Assembly (NCBI GenBank): GCA_035502995.1
Contig: DATJTW010000038.1
Span: forward strand, 17,111 to 81,110
Length of the DNA: 64,000 nucleotides
Source of the DNA: CADEED01 sp035502995
Lineage (GTDB): Bacteria > Pseudomonadota > Gammaproteobacteria > Steroidobacterales > Steroidobacteraceae
Direction of reading: 5' to 3'
Each line of letters opens with the position of its first letter. Position 1 is the first letter of the stretch. The notes beneath the pieces are model-generated. The model was not told the DNA's origin. It made no database searches and was given only the letters and a program-made list of their open reading frames with translations. This document shows positions 52,116 to 61,988 of the stretch, piece by piece. Position numbers and translations under genes: made by a program.

Positions 52116-52138
52116 TTGGCAGCGGCTGCCGCTGGCAA
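52116..52138. promoter_or_regulatory. 23-nt near-palindrome in TonB receptor leader
   Basis: TTGGCAGCGGCTGCCGCTGGCAA is symmetrical around a central base with one mismatched pair. It sits between the operator at 52146 and the receptor start. It could be a second regulator site or a hairpin in the 5' UTR. Confidence 0.35.
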
Positions 52139-52145
52139 TCCTCTT

Positions 52146-52157
52146 GCATACGTATTC
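52146..52157. promoter_or_regulatory. LacI-type operator 3 (before TonB receptor)
   Basis: GCATACGTATTC, 99 bases upstream of the receptor GTG. It overlaps the last base pairs of the upstream amylase stop codon, so an intergenic promoter for the receptor is expected here. Confidence 0.8.
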
Positions 52158-53520
52158 ACGGTTCCGGCCGGCGGAAAATCCGGACTTCCCACGGCGCGAG
52201 GAACACGGCGGGCAGACTGCCGTCGCCGGAGCGGCGCGCCGCGGCCGGCGTGATGTCGCGCCACTCGCCCGCACCCGCGTCGACGACGCCCGAGTACGGA
52301 ACGGACGAGAGATTCGCGACGACGATCAGCACTTCCTTCGCCGCGCCGCCGGCGCGCTCGTAGCTGAGCACGCGGGTTTCGTCGCCGTTGCGCAGCCAGC
52401 GCACGCCGCCGCGCGTCAACACCGGGTGCGCGCGCCGCAGCGCGGCGAGCTCGCGGTAGTAAGACGAGACGCCCGGCCGGCGTTCCGCCATGTCCCAGAC
52501 GATTGGCAATTTTTCAAACAGCGCCGGCGCGGCGGATTCTGTGGTGTCCCCGACCTCCATGCCGTTGTAGAGCAACGGCACGCCGTCGAGCGTGTACATG
52601 ACCGCGGAGGCGGCCAGCGCGGCCGGCAATCCCGCCTGCGCGGTGGCGCGCAGCTGGTCGTGGTTGTCGGAGAAGCGCAACCGCAATGCACCGCGCGGAT
52701 ATTTCTCCGCGGCGCGTTCCCAGGTCTCACGGATGGCCGACGCCGGCGCGCGGCCGGCCAGCGCGTCGCTCATCGCGTGGTAGAAATCCCAGGCGTAGTC
52801 GATCTCGAACGCCTTCAGCAGGAATTCCGGTTCGTCGGCCTCGGCCAGCAGCACCGTGCCCGGCTTCACGCGGTCGAGCTCGGCGCGCACGGATTCCCAG
52901 AAATCGCGCGGCACGCCGGCCGCGTAGTCGCAGCGGAACCCGTCGATGCCGAAGTCCCTGGCCCAGCGCACCATCATCGACTTCATGTAATCGCGCAGGC
53001 CGGCATTCGAGTAGTCGAGATCGGCGACGTCGACCCAGTCGGGGTTCGGCGGGATGATCTTCCCGGCGGCGTCGTGCGTGTACCAGTCGGGATGTTTCAT
53101 CAGCACCGAGTCCCACGAGGTGTGGTTCGCCACGATGTCGATGAACACCTTCATGTCGCGCTTGTGCGCGCCGGCGACCAGCTTCTTCAGGTCGTCCGCG
53201 GTGCCGTAGTCGGGATTGATCGCATCGAAATCGCGCACGGCGTAGGGACTGCCGAGCGTGCCCTTCGACTTCTCCCGGCCCATCGGGTGAATCGGCATCA
53301 GCCAGATCACGTTGACGCCGAGATCCTTCAGCCGGTCGAGCTGGGCCGTCACGCCGTTGAAATCGCCGCGAGCCGAGAATGCGCGCGGGAAGACTTCGTA
53401 GACGAGGCCGTCGCGCAGCCAGTCGGGCGCGGTGCGCGCGACGGCGGTGTTCGCCGCGGGTGCCGACCAGGCGGCCGAACCCAGCAACGCAAACAACAGG
53501 ATCCAAGCGCGCGATCGCAT
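52156..53520 (-). CDS. periplasmic alpha-amylase family protein (GH13)
   Basis: 454 residues from ATG 53520 (GGGAG five bases upstream). Signal peptide to about residue 23 (SAAWSAPA). GH13 regions: VFIDIVANHTSWDS near 124, nucleophile in GFRCDYAAGVP near 194, acid/base in LLAEADEPEF near 224 and FSDNHDQ near 283. Compact C-terminal beta domain. Hydrolyses maltodextrins entering through the TonB receptor, by analogy with SusA-type enzymes; an alternative is a cyclomaltodextrinase. Upstream of the receptor on the same strand and divergent from the alpha-glucosidase. Confidence 0.91.
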   Translation of the reverse strand: MRSRAWILLFALLGSAAWSAPAANTAVARTAPDWLRDGLVYEVFPRAFSARGDFNGVTAQLDRLKDLGVNVIWLMPIHPMGREKSKGTLGSPYAVRDFDAINPDYGTADDLKKLVAGAHKRDMKVFIDIVANHTSWDSVLMKHPDWYTHDAAGKIIPPNPDWVDVADLDYSNAGLRDYMKSMMVRWARDFGIDGFRCDYAAGVPRDFWESVRAELDRVKPGTVLLAEADEPEFLLKAFEIDYAWDFYHAMSDALAGRAPASAIRETWERAAEKYPRGALRLRFSDNHDQLRATAQAGLPAALAASAVMYTLDGVPLLYNGMEVGDTTESAAPALFEKLPIVWDMAERRPGVSSYYRELAALRRAHPVLTRGGVRWLRNGDETRVLSYERAGGAAKEVLIVVANLSSVPYSGVVDAGAGEWRDITPAAARRSGDGSLPAVFLAPWEVRIFRRPEP

Positions 53521-53579
53521 CCCCACTCCCGCCTCCGAACCTGGCGCGACCATATCAGCGGCTCACCGGTGAACCCGTT

Positions 53580-53591
53580 GAATACGTATGC
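53580..53591. promoter_or_regulatory. LacI-type operator 4 (divergent amylase / glucosidase)
   Basis: GAATACGTATGC here, which is GCATACGTATTC on the minus strand. It stands 60 bases from the amylase start and 70 from the glucosidase start, so one site could serve both divergent genes. Confidence 0.8.
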
Positions 53592-53661
53592 ACGGGCGCG
53601 CGGCGGAACGGAGCCGCGAGTTAAGCTTTCGCCGATCCAAACTACAGCGCGGTGATTTTCC

Positions 53662-55344
<1,683 letters not shown>

Positions 55345-55383
55345 GGCGGCCTTCGCGCACGAGCGGCGCGCGGCCGATGCCGC

Positions 55384-56070
55384 TCAGGGCGGCGTGTACG
55401 TGGCCGCGCCCGCCAGCTTCAGCACCTCGAGACATTTCTCCTTCGTCTCGGCATACGGCGTCGGCAGCAGGCGGATCTCGCCGTTCTTCAGCGAGCGCCA
55501 CTCGGGCGGATAGATCCAGTCGCTGACCGGCAGCGCCCACAGTCCGCGCTTGTGGTCGCGCGCGTCGGCTTCGATGTCGCAGAAGCGCGGTTCCTTCATG
55601 TAGCGGCGATACGCCCACGCCTGTCCGTCGCTCAACATCTTCTCGTTGATGTTGATGCGCCCGTCACCCTTCTCCAGCCACACCACGGCGACGAGCCGAT
55701 GGAACTGGTCCTGCGTGATGACGTCGAGACGGATCTTCGTGCCGACCGGCAGCAGCGCCTTCATCGCGGCCGACGACTGCGCGCCATACGGCTGGTCGTA
55801 CTCGGGCGTGTCGATGGCCGACAGCCGCACGCGCGCCGGACCGCCGACGTCGAGCGTGACCTCGAGGGAATCGCCGTCGTTGACCTTCGTCACCGTCGCG
55901 GGAATGGTCTTGCGTTCGGCCGGTGCGTCGTCCGGCGATGCGACCTGCGCCACGGCCGCCGCCGAGCCCAGCAGCCCGGCCGCGCACAGCGCGGCCCGCA
56001 GCCATCTAACTACCGATTCATTGCTTGGCTGCGCCGCCCGCGGCGGCCTGCTCCAGGGCCTGGTCTTCAT
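55384..56070 (-). CDS. exported thermonuclease-family (SNase-like) protein
   Basis: 228 residues from ATG 56070 (a GTG six bases earlier is possible). Signal-like helix WLRAALCAAGLLGSAAAVAQ near 22-41. SNase domain: VTKVNDGDSLEVTLDVGGPARVRLSAIDTPEYDQPYG near 61, FHRLVAVVWLEKGDGRININEKMLSDGQAWAYRRY near 124, ARDHKRGLWALP. The nuclease Arg/Asp/Glu set is partly visible. The start lies inside the end of the PQQ dehydrogenase gene (53-base overlap), so translation of the two is probably coupled. Confidence 0.82.
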   Translation of the reverse strand: MKTRPWSRPPRAAQPSNESVVRWLRAALCAAGLLGSAAAVAQVASPDDAPAERKTIPATVTKVNDGDSLEVTLDVGGPARVRLSAIDTPEYDQPYGAQSSAAMKALLPVGTKIRLDVITQDQFHRLVAVVWLEKGDGRININEKMLSDGQAWAYRRYMKEPRFCDIEADARDHKRGLWALPVSDWIYPPEWRSLKNGEIRLLPTPYAETKEKCLEVLKLAGAATYTPP

Positions 56071-58159
56071 GCGCACGGTGTATCACATACGCGCGGACGT
56101 TTTCACTGTCGGCCGATGACAAAACCCCGGCGAACGAGACCATGCCTTTCGCCTGCCGCTCGCCGCCGCGCACGACCTTCTCCCACGCGGCCGGATCGCG
56201 ATTGACCATCGTCAGGCGCAGGTCGGGCAACACGCCGCCGCTCACCGCCGCGTCGCCGTGGCAGACGCCGCAGTACGTGTGATACACGAGCTTGCCGGCG
56301 GCCCAGGTGTCGGCATTGCCGACCTCGGCGGGCGGATCGAGCTTCGCCGTGGCCATCGCCGCCAGCGGCGGCAACTGCGCGGTGCCGCCGAGCTTGAACG
56401 CCAGCACGCGCGGCAGGTTCGACGCGAGATGCGAATCGCGCGCCAGCTCGCCGGCCGCGAGACCGAACGCGCCGCCCCAGCCCACCTCGATCGCGACGTA
56501 CTGCTCGCCGTCGATCTCGTACGTCATCGGCGCGGCCAGCACGCCGGCCTGCGTCGGTGCCGACCACAGCTTCTGGCCGTCCGTCGCGCGATACGCCGCG
56601 AATTCGCCCATCGAGTTGCCCTGGAACACGAGCTGGCCCGCGGTCGCCAGCGTGCCGCCGTTCCACGGTTGATCGAACTGCACGCGCCAGGCCTCCTTCT
56701 GCGCGACCGGATCCCACGCGACCAGGTGACCCTTGAGCCCGGCCTTCGCACCGGCACGCGCCGCCGGGATCGCCGGCATGCTGCCGGCATTGAAGTCGAC
56801 GCCGGTCGCCCAGGCCCGCGCGCTGGCTTCGGCCTTCGCGGCCGGGATGTACGGGAAGGCGGACTCCATCACGGGGAAATACACGAGGCCGGTTTCCGGA
56901 CTGAAGCTCATCGGCTGCCACGAGTGCGCGCCACCCGGGCCCGGGATCACCAGCGACGGTTTGCCGGTCTGGTCGTAGCGCGCTTCCTTCGTCTGCGTCG
57001 GGCGACCGGTCTTCGGATCGAGGCCGGTGGACCAGTTCATGTGCGCGTACGCCGCGCCCGAGATGAACTCGCCGGTGACGCGGTCGAGCACGTAGAAGTA
57101 GCCGTTCTTCGGCGCCTGCATCAGCACCTGGCGCGGTTTGCCGGCGATGGTCAGGTCCGCGAGCATCATCGGCTGCGTCGCGGTGTAGTCCCAGGTTTCG
57201 CCGGGCGTGGTCTGGAAGTGCCAGACATAGTCGCCGGTCGCGGCTTTCAGCGCGACGATCGACGAGAGGTACAGGTTGTCGCCGCCCTTCGGGCTGCGCA
57301 GCTTCTGGTTCCACGGGCTGCCGTTGCCGACGCCGATGTAGATGAAGTCGAGCTTCGGGTCGTAGACGATGGAGTCCCACACCGTGCCGCCGCCGCCCAG
57401 CTTCCACCACTGGCCGTTCCAGGTCTTCGCGGCCTTTTCGAGATCGGCGTGTTCGAAGGGCTGCGCCGGATCGCCGGGCACCGTGTAGAAGCGCCACAGC
57501 TGCTTGCCCGTGTCGGCGTCGTATGCCGTGACGTAACCGCGCACGCCGATCTCGGCGCCGCCATTGCCGATCAGCACGCGGCCGCCGTAGACACGCGGCG
57601 CGCCGGTGATCGTGTAACGCGAGCCGGCGGGCACCGTGGCGACTTCCCAGGCCTGTTTGCCCGTCGCCGCGTCGATCGCCACGAGGCGGCCGTCGAGCGT
57701 GCCGAGGAACAGCCTGCCGTTCCACGCGGCGACGCCGCGGTTCACGACGTCGCAGCAGGCGTTGACGCCCGCCTCGCCCGGGACCTTCGGATCGAACATC
57801 CATTTCTGCCGGCCCGTCTTCGCGTCGAGCGCGAACAGCTTGCTCCAGGCGCTGGTCACGTACATCACGCCGTCGATGACCAGCGGCGTCGCTTCCTGCG
57901 CGCGGTGTGGCGTATCCAGGTCGAACGACCAGGCGAGGCCGAGCTGGCCGACGTTGCCGGCGTCGACGCGGTTCAGCGGGCTGTAGCGCTGCTCGTCGTA
58001 GGTGCGGCCGTACGAGAGCCATTCCTTCGCGTCGGCGGCGGCCAGGCGTGTCGCGTCGACCTGCGCGGTGGGTGCGGGTGGCGGTGGCGGCGCGTCCGGT
58101 TTCTGTCCGCACGCGGCCAACACCAGGGCGCTGATCAACGCCATTCGAACCCGTTTCAT
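56018..58159 (-). CDS. PQQ-dependent quinohemoprotein alcohol dehydrogenase, lipoprotein
   Basis: 713 residues. Lipobox LVLAAC with Cys at residue 17. Eight-bladed propeller type: EWLSYGRTYDEQRYSPLN near 45, the vicinal disulphide GVNACCDVVNRG near 136, WDYTATQPMML near 327 with the catalytic Asp, and PQQ-stacking AHSWQPMSFSP. Two residues after that Asp is Thr, not Asp, which favours the Ca type over the lanthanide type. C-terminal cytochrome c domain with heme site CGVCH near 640. Oxidises an alcohol or aldehyde in the periplasm; lipid anchoring is atypical. Confidence 0.9.
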   Translation of the reverse strand: MKRVRMALISALVLAACGQKPDAPPPPPAPTAQVDATRLAAADAKEWLSYGRTYDEQRYSPLNRVDAGNVGQLGLAWSFDLDTPHRAQEATPLVIDGVMYVTSAWSKLFALDAKTGRQKWMFDPKVPGEAGVNACCDVVNRGVAAWNGRLFLGTLDGRLVAIDAATGKQAWEVATVPAGSRYTITGAPRVYGGRVLIGNGGAEIGVRGYVTAYDADTGKQLWRFYTVPGDPAQPFEHADLEKAAKTWNGQWWKLGGGGTVWDSIVYDPKLDFIYIGVGNGSPWNQKLRSPKGGDNLYLSSIVALKAATGDYVWHFQTTPGETWDYTATQPMMLADLTIAGKPRQVLMQAPKNGYFYVLDRVTGEFISGAAYAHMNWSTGLDPKTGRPTQTKEARYDQTGKPSLVIPGPGGAHSWQPMSFSPETGLVYFPVMESAFPYIPAAKAEASARAWATGVDFNAGSMPAIPAARAGAKAGLKGHLVAWDPVAQKEAWRVQFDQPWNGGTLATAGQLVFQGNSMGEFAAYRATDGQKLWSAPTQAGVLAAPMTYEIDGEQYVAIEVGWGGAFGLAAGELARDSHLASNLPRVLAFKLGGTAQLPPLAAMATAKLDPPAEVGNADTWAAGKLVYHTYCGVCHGDAAVSGGVLPDLRLTMVNRDPAAWEKVVRGGERQAKGMVSFAGVLSSADSENVRAYVIHRAHEDQALEQAAAGGAAKQ

Positions 58160-58256
58160 ACCGCCCCCTCGCGCCTCCGGATGCCCACGCCGCAATCTCG
58201 CGCGCGGCGCCCGCCAGCGCCTCGACTGTCGAAGAGATCGATCTCGATGACCAGCG

Positions 58257-59015
58257 CTACACGGAGCGGTGCATGTCGCCGTCGATGGGCAGCGATTGGC
58301 CGGAGATGGACCGCGCGGCATCGGAGGCGAGGAACACGGCCAGCGCCGCCACCTCGCCCGCCTCGGTGAAGTACTTCAGCGACTGGTTGCGCAGTGCATT
58401 CGTGCGCTCCTGCTCGAGCGTGCTGCCGTTGCTGGCGACGCGCCCCGCGAGCACGCGTTCCATGCGCTCGCCGGCGACCGGTCCCGGCAGCAACGCGTTC
58501 GCGCGGATCCCGAACTCGCCGAGCTCCATCGACAACGTGCGCGTGAAGCCGATCAGTCCCCACTTGCTGACCGAATACGCGCAGCGCTGCGGGTAGCCGA
58601 ACCGCCCCGCGGCCGAGGACAGGTTGACGATGCTGCCGCCGCCGGCGCGCTTCAGCGCAGGGATGCACAGCTTGGTGACGTGGAACGCGGCGCCGAGGTT
58701 CACGCGCAGCACCTGCTCCCACGCCGCCGGATCGTAGTCCTCGATGCGCGCCGTCGGGCCGGCGATGCCGACGTTGTTGATCAGCACGTCGAGGCCGCCG
58801 AGCGCGTCCAGGGCGCGCGGCACCGCGGCGCCGATGTCCGCGGCATCGCCGAGATCGCAGCGTTCGCCGCGGAAGCCCGGCAATTCCATCGCGAGGACGG
58901 TCAACGCCGCCGCGTCGAGGTCGAGCCCGGCGACCTGCGCGCCGTTGCGCGAGAACGCCCGGGCGGTTTCGCGGCCGATGCCGTTGGCGGCACCCGTGAT
59001 GAGCACTTTCTGCAT
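58257..59015 (-). CDS. short-chain dehydrogenase/reductase
   Basis: 252 residues from ATG 59015. Cofactor site TGAANGIGRETARAFSRNGAQVAGLDLD near the start (acidic end of beta-2 suggests NAD), NNVGIAG near 83, catalytic Ser in NLSSAAG, then YSVSK near 152, and LLPGPVAGERM. Closing ISGQSLPIDGD is typical. Upstream of the PQQ dehydrogenase on the same strand (97-base gap) and divergent from gallate dioxygenase, so likely the same catabolic region. Substrate unknown. Confidence 0.9.
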   Translation of the reverse strand: MQKVLITGAANGIGRETARAFSRNGAQVAGLDLDAAALTVLAMELPGFRGERCDLGDAADIGAAVPRALDALGGLDVLINNVGIAGPTARIEDYDPAAWEQVLRVNLGAAFHVTKLCIPALKRAGGGSIVNLSSAAGRFGYPQRCAYSVSKWGLIGFTRTLSMELGEFGIRANALLPGPVAGERMERVLAGRVASNGSTLEQERTNALRNQSLKYFTEAGEVAALAVFLASDAARSISGQSLPIDGDMHRSV

Positions 59016-59138
59016 GGCGCGACCCTGCCCGATCCCGACGGCGTTGTCTCGACTCCGGAGCGCACGCGGAGTTCGCTCGCGGGCCAGCGGCCGCGCGCGC
59101 CTTGGGTACGCTTGGGCCGGAAACTTCCGGAGCAGACC

Positions 59139-60395
59139 ATGGCGACCATCATCGGCGGCATCGCGACCTCGCACACTCCCACGATCGGCTTCGCGCTCGA
59201 CGCGAAGAAACACGAGGATCCGGTCTGGGCGCCCATCTTCGCGGGCTACGAGCCGGTGCGCCGCTGGCTCGCGGAGAAGAAGCCCGACGTGCTCTTCTTC
59301 ATCTACAACGACCACATCACGTCGTTCTTCTTCGATCACTACTCGCATTTCACGCTGGGCGTCGGCGAGAAGTTCTGGGTCGCGGACGAAGGCGGCGGCG
59401 CGCGCCAGCTGCCGCCGATCGCCGGCCACCCGGCGCTGGCGCGGCACGTCGCCAAGGGACTGGTCGCCGACGAGTTCGACCTGTCGTTCTTCCAGAACAA
59501 GGGGCTCGATCACGGCTGCTTCTCGCCGCTGTCGCTGCTGTGGCCACACGAAAAGACATGGCCGGGCGCACTCGTGCCGCTGCAGGTCGGCGTGCTGCAG
59601 TTGCCGATCCCGTCGGCGAAGCGCTGCTTCAAGCTCGGCCGCGCGTTGCGCAAGGCGATCGAGAGTTATCCGGAAGACCTCAAGGTGGCGATCGTCGGCA
59701 CCGGCGGGCTGTCGCACCAGATCCAGGGCGAACGCGCCGGCTTCAACAACACGCCCTGGGACATGGAATTCCTCGAACTGCTCGAGAAGGATCCGGAGAA
59801 ACTCACGGAGCTCACCATCGCCGACTACGCGACGCGCGGCGGCATGGAAGGCTCGGAGGTGGTGATGTGGCTGGTGATGCGCGGCGCGCTGGCGCCGAAG
59901 GTGAAGAAACTGCACCAGGCATACTACCTGCCGTCGATGACGCCGATCGCGACGCTGATCTACGAGGACGATTCGCCGCCGCCGCCCGCCGAGAGCGACG
60001 CGGCCTACCGCGAGCGCATCGAGCACGAATGGCGCGGCCTCGAGCAGTTACCCGGCACGTATCCGTTTACGCTGGATCGCAGCGTAAAGGCGTACCGGCT
60101 GAATTCCTTCCTGCACTCACTGCTGATCCCGGAACGACGCCAGCGCTTCCTCGCGGCTCCCGAGACGTTGTTCGCCGAGGCGCAACTCACCGACGAGGAA
60201 CGCGCGATGCTGCGCGCCCGCGACTGGCGCGCGCTGATGCACTACGGCGCGATCTTCTTCCTGCTCGAGAAGCTGGGCGCCGTGGTCGGCACGACGAACC
60301 TGCACATCTACGCGGCGATGCGCGGCGAGTCGCTGGAGGATTTCCTGAAGACGCGCAACACGAAGGTGTTGTATTCGGTGGCGGCGCAGAAATAG
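59139..60395 (+). CDS. desB: gallate dioxygenase (LigB/LigA fused, type II extradiol)
   Basis: 418 residues, the length of DesB/GalA. LigB-like N-terminal domain: SHTPTIGF with His12, YNDHITSFFFDHYSHF with His59, LDHGCFSPLS, GTGGLSHQIQGERAGFNNTPWDMEF. C-terminal LigA-like helical domain: LTDEERAMLRARDWRALMHYGAIFFLLEKLGAVVG. The order and blocks fit my memory of Sphingobium DesB. Opens gallate (or 3-O-methylgallate) with Fe(II) to oxalomesaconate. GGAG precedes ATG. None of the next pathway genes (hydratase, aldolase) is recognisable nearby, apart from the unassigned amidohydrolases. Confidence 0.88.
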   Translation: MATIIGGIATSHTPTIGFALDAKKHEDPVWAPIFAGYEPVRRWLAEKKPDVLFFIYNDHITSFFFDHYSHFTLGVGEKFWVADEGGGARQLPPIAGHPALARHVAKGLVADEFDLSFFQNKGLDHGCFSPLSLLWPHEKTWPGALVPLQVGVLQLPIPSAKRCFKLGRALRKAIESYPEDLKVAIVGTGGLSHQIQGERAGFNNTPWDMEFLELLEKDPEKLTELTIADYATRGGMEGSEVVMWLVMRGALAPKVKKLHQAYYLPSMTPIATLIYEDDSPPPPAESDAAYRERIEHEWRGLEQLPGTYPFTLDRSVKAYRLNSFLHSLLIPERRQRFLAAPETLFAEAQLTDEERAMLRARDWRALMHYGAIFFLLEKLGAVVGTTNLHIYAAMRGESLEDFLKTRNTKVLYSVAAQK

Positions 60396-60418
60396 CGGAC
60401 GCGGCCGTTCGGGACGCC

Positions 60419-60552
60419 AAAAAAAGAAACCCCGCCGACGGAGGGGGCCAGTCGGCGAGGCTAACGAACCTGGTGTTGCAAGGTTCGACGTTCCGATTTG
60501 CGCATCCTGCGCCCGGGAGCACTGGCTCCCGCACACGTCCTGAAAACCGTTG
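60419..60552 (-). ncRNA. candidate structured small RNA (minus strand)
   Basis: Read on the minus strand, a promoter at 60587-60559 would start an RNA near 60552. It folds into CGGGAGC/GCTCCCG (60531-60514), GCGCA/TGCGC (60512-60500), CGAACCT/AGGTTCG (60487-60465, nine-base loop) and a terminator CGCCGAC/GTCGGCG (60457-60433). GGGG, then TTTCTTTTTTT (to 60419) follow. No plus-strand T-tract exists, so the direction is minus. No protein gene on the minus strand explains the terminator. Operator 5 lies just upstream. All elements are seen; transcription is inference. The gap 60396-60967 holds no protein gene I can support. Confidence 0.5.
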
Positions 60553-60558
60553 CGGCGA

Positions 60559-60587
60559 ATCGTAGGCGCGGCTCCGGGCCGCGACAA
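60559..60587 (-). promoter_or_regulatory. candidate promoter of the small RNA
   Basis: Minus-strand TTGTCG (60587-60582) and TACGAT (60564-60559) with a 17-base spacer; 4 of 6 matches each. LacI-type operator 5 begins 6 bases upstream of the -35 element. Confidence 0.5.
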
Positions 60588-60593
60588 TGCGAT

Positions 60594-60605
60594 GCATACG
60601 TATTC
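60594..60605. promoter_or_regulatory. LacI-type operator 5 (beside the small RNA promoter)
   Basis: GCATACGTATTC, identical to the copies at 44160 and 52146. It is 363 bases from the lacI-type start codon and over 250 from that gene's best promoter, but only 6 bases upstream of the small RNA -35. Confidence 0.75.
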
Positions 60606-60874
60606 ACGGCGCGCCGGACTGCGCTGCGCCGATGCCAACGCGCGACAGGCGCGGCCGCCGCTGCGGGAAACCCCGGGACTATCTACTCGCCTAACCACCG
60701 GCGACGCGGGATCGAATATATCGGTCTGTGCGCGCAGCCCGCGCCGCCGACGAGTCGCCAGGACGCCGGACCAGCGCCGCGCGCATCCGCCGATGCTAGC
60801 GCTACCGTTACTCAGACCAGCCCGGCGCGTCGCGTTTTGTCCACTCCCAGCGCCTTGTTTTCGTTGAAACGGCG

Positions 60875-60903
60875 ATGACAACGCCGGTCACAGTAGCTTT
60901 TAT
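60875..60903 (+). promoter_or_regulatory. candidate promoter of the LacI-type gene
   Basis: ATGACA (60875-60880, 5 of 6) and TTTTAT (60898-60903, 4 of 6) with a 17-base spacer give a start site near 60910, 58 bases before the regulator's ATG. Confidence 0.5.
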
Positions 60904-60967
60904 CGCACGCCGCCGGGCATGATCCGCCCCAGCACTGAGGGGGCTCGGCCGCGAGGCCGGGCGGTTC

Positions 60968-61984
60968 ATGCACGACAAGCCGACATCGTTCGACATCGCG
61001 TTCCTCGCGGGGGTCAGCCAGCCCACCGTGTCCCGCGCCCTGCGCGGCAGCCCGGTAGTTAGCCTGGAGACCCGCAAGCGCATCGAGGAGATCGCCCGGC
61101 AGCTCAACTACCGCGTCGACAAGAACGCGTCCAACCTGCGGTCGCAGCACTCGAACACCCTCGCCCTGCTCCTGTTCGAAGACCCGACACCGGACGACTC
61201 GCAGATCAACCCGTTCTTCCTGTCGATGCTGGGCTCGATCACCCGCGCCTCGGCGCGCCAGGGCTACGACCTGCTGATCTCCTTCCAGCAGCTGTCCGGC
61301 GACTTCCGCCAGGATTACGAAGACAGCCGCAAGGCCGACGGCATCATCCTGCTCGGCTACGGCGACTACGAGGAATACCGCCCGCGCCTCGACAAGCTGG
61401 TCGCGTCGGGCACGCACTTCGTGCGCTGGGGTCCGGTCGTCACCGACGAGCCCGGCATCTCGGTGGGCTCGGACAACGCACAGGGCGGCTACGACGTCGC
61501 GCGCCACCTGCTGCAGCAGGGCCGCCGCCGGCTGGCGTTCCTCGGCCACGCCACCAGCCACTACCCCGAGTTCTTCGACCGTTACCGCGGCTACGAACGC
61601 GCGCTGATGGAAGCCCGCGTCGCCACCTCGAGCGCGCTGCAGGTCGACGCGATCAACCTCGAGGAGTCAGGCTTCCAGGCCGTGACGGAGCTGCGCTCGC
61701 GCGGCGTCGAGTTCGACGCGGTCGTCGCGGCCAGCGACCTGATCGCGATCGGCGCGCTGCGCGCGCTGCAGGAAGGCGGCGTCGACGTGCCCCGCCAGGT
61801 CGCCGTCGCCGGCTTCGACGACATCCCGGCGGCCAGCCAGACGAACCCGCCGCTGACCACCGTCATGCAGGACACGCGGCGCGCGGGCGAGATCCTCGTC
61901 GAATCGCTGTTGCGGCAGATCGCCGGCGAGAAACCGACGAACGTCGTCATCCCGACCAGGCTGGTCGTGCGGAAGTCCGGCTAG
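60968..61984 (+). CDS. LacI-family regulator of the maltodextrin locus
   Basis: 338 residues. Helix-turn-helix SFDIAFLAGVSQPTVSRALRGSPVVSLETRKRIEEIARQLNYR at residues 7-50 with hinge helix KNASNLRSQHSNTLALLLF. Periplasmic-binding-protein-like sensor: DGIILLGYGDYEEY near 126, GYDVARHLLQQGRRRLAFLG near 178, VVAASDLIAIGALRALQEGGVDVPRQVAVAGFDDIPAA near 257. Flanked by starch genes and by operators typical for this family, so it most likely represses the locus until a maltodextrin binds. Ligand inferred from context. Confidence 0.92.
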   Translation: MHDKPTSFDIAFLAGVSQPTVSRALRGSPVVSLETRKRIEEIARQLNYRVDKNASNLRSQHSNTLALLLFEDPTPDDSQINPFFLSMLGSITRASARQGYDLLISFQQLSGDFRQDYEDSRKADGIILLGYGDYEEYRPRLDKLVASGTHFVRWGPVVTDEPGISVGSDNAQGGYDVARHLLQQGRRRLAFLGHATSHYPEFFDRYRGYERALMEARVATSSALQVDAINLEESGFQAVTELRSRGVEFDAVVAASDLIAIGALRALQEGGVDVPRQVAVAGFDDIPAASQTNPPLTTVMQDTRRAGEILVESLLRQIAGEKPTNVVIPTRLVVRKSG

Positions 61985-61988
61985 GCCG

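Noticed and set aside
60419..60457. Hairpin read as the plus-strand terminator of gallate dioxygenase
   Set aside because: The A/T run is on the wrong side: it gives a T-tract only for minus-strand transcription.
60461..60505. 14-codon frame inside the candidate small RNA
   Set aside because: The only purine stretch lies against the start codon, and its start is inside a hairpin; not supported as a gene, though a dual-function RNA cannot be excluded.
60594..60605. Operator 5 as the autoregulatory site of the LacI gene
   Set aside because: Its distance from the best lacI promoter exceeds 250 bases; kept as possible looping only, the small RNA promoter being six bases away.
60117..60881. Minus-strand open frame crossing the lacI upstream region and the candidate small RNA
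   Set aside because: No homology signal, no ribosome site, Arg/Ala/Ser-rich; it reads through a perfect intrinsic terminator and into the antisense of gallate dioxygenase.
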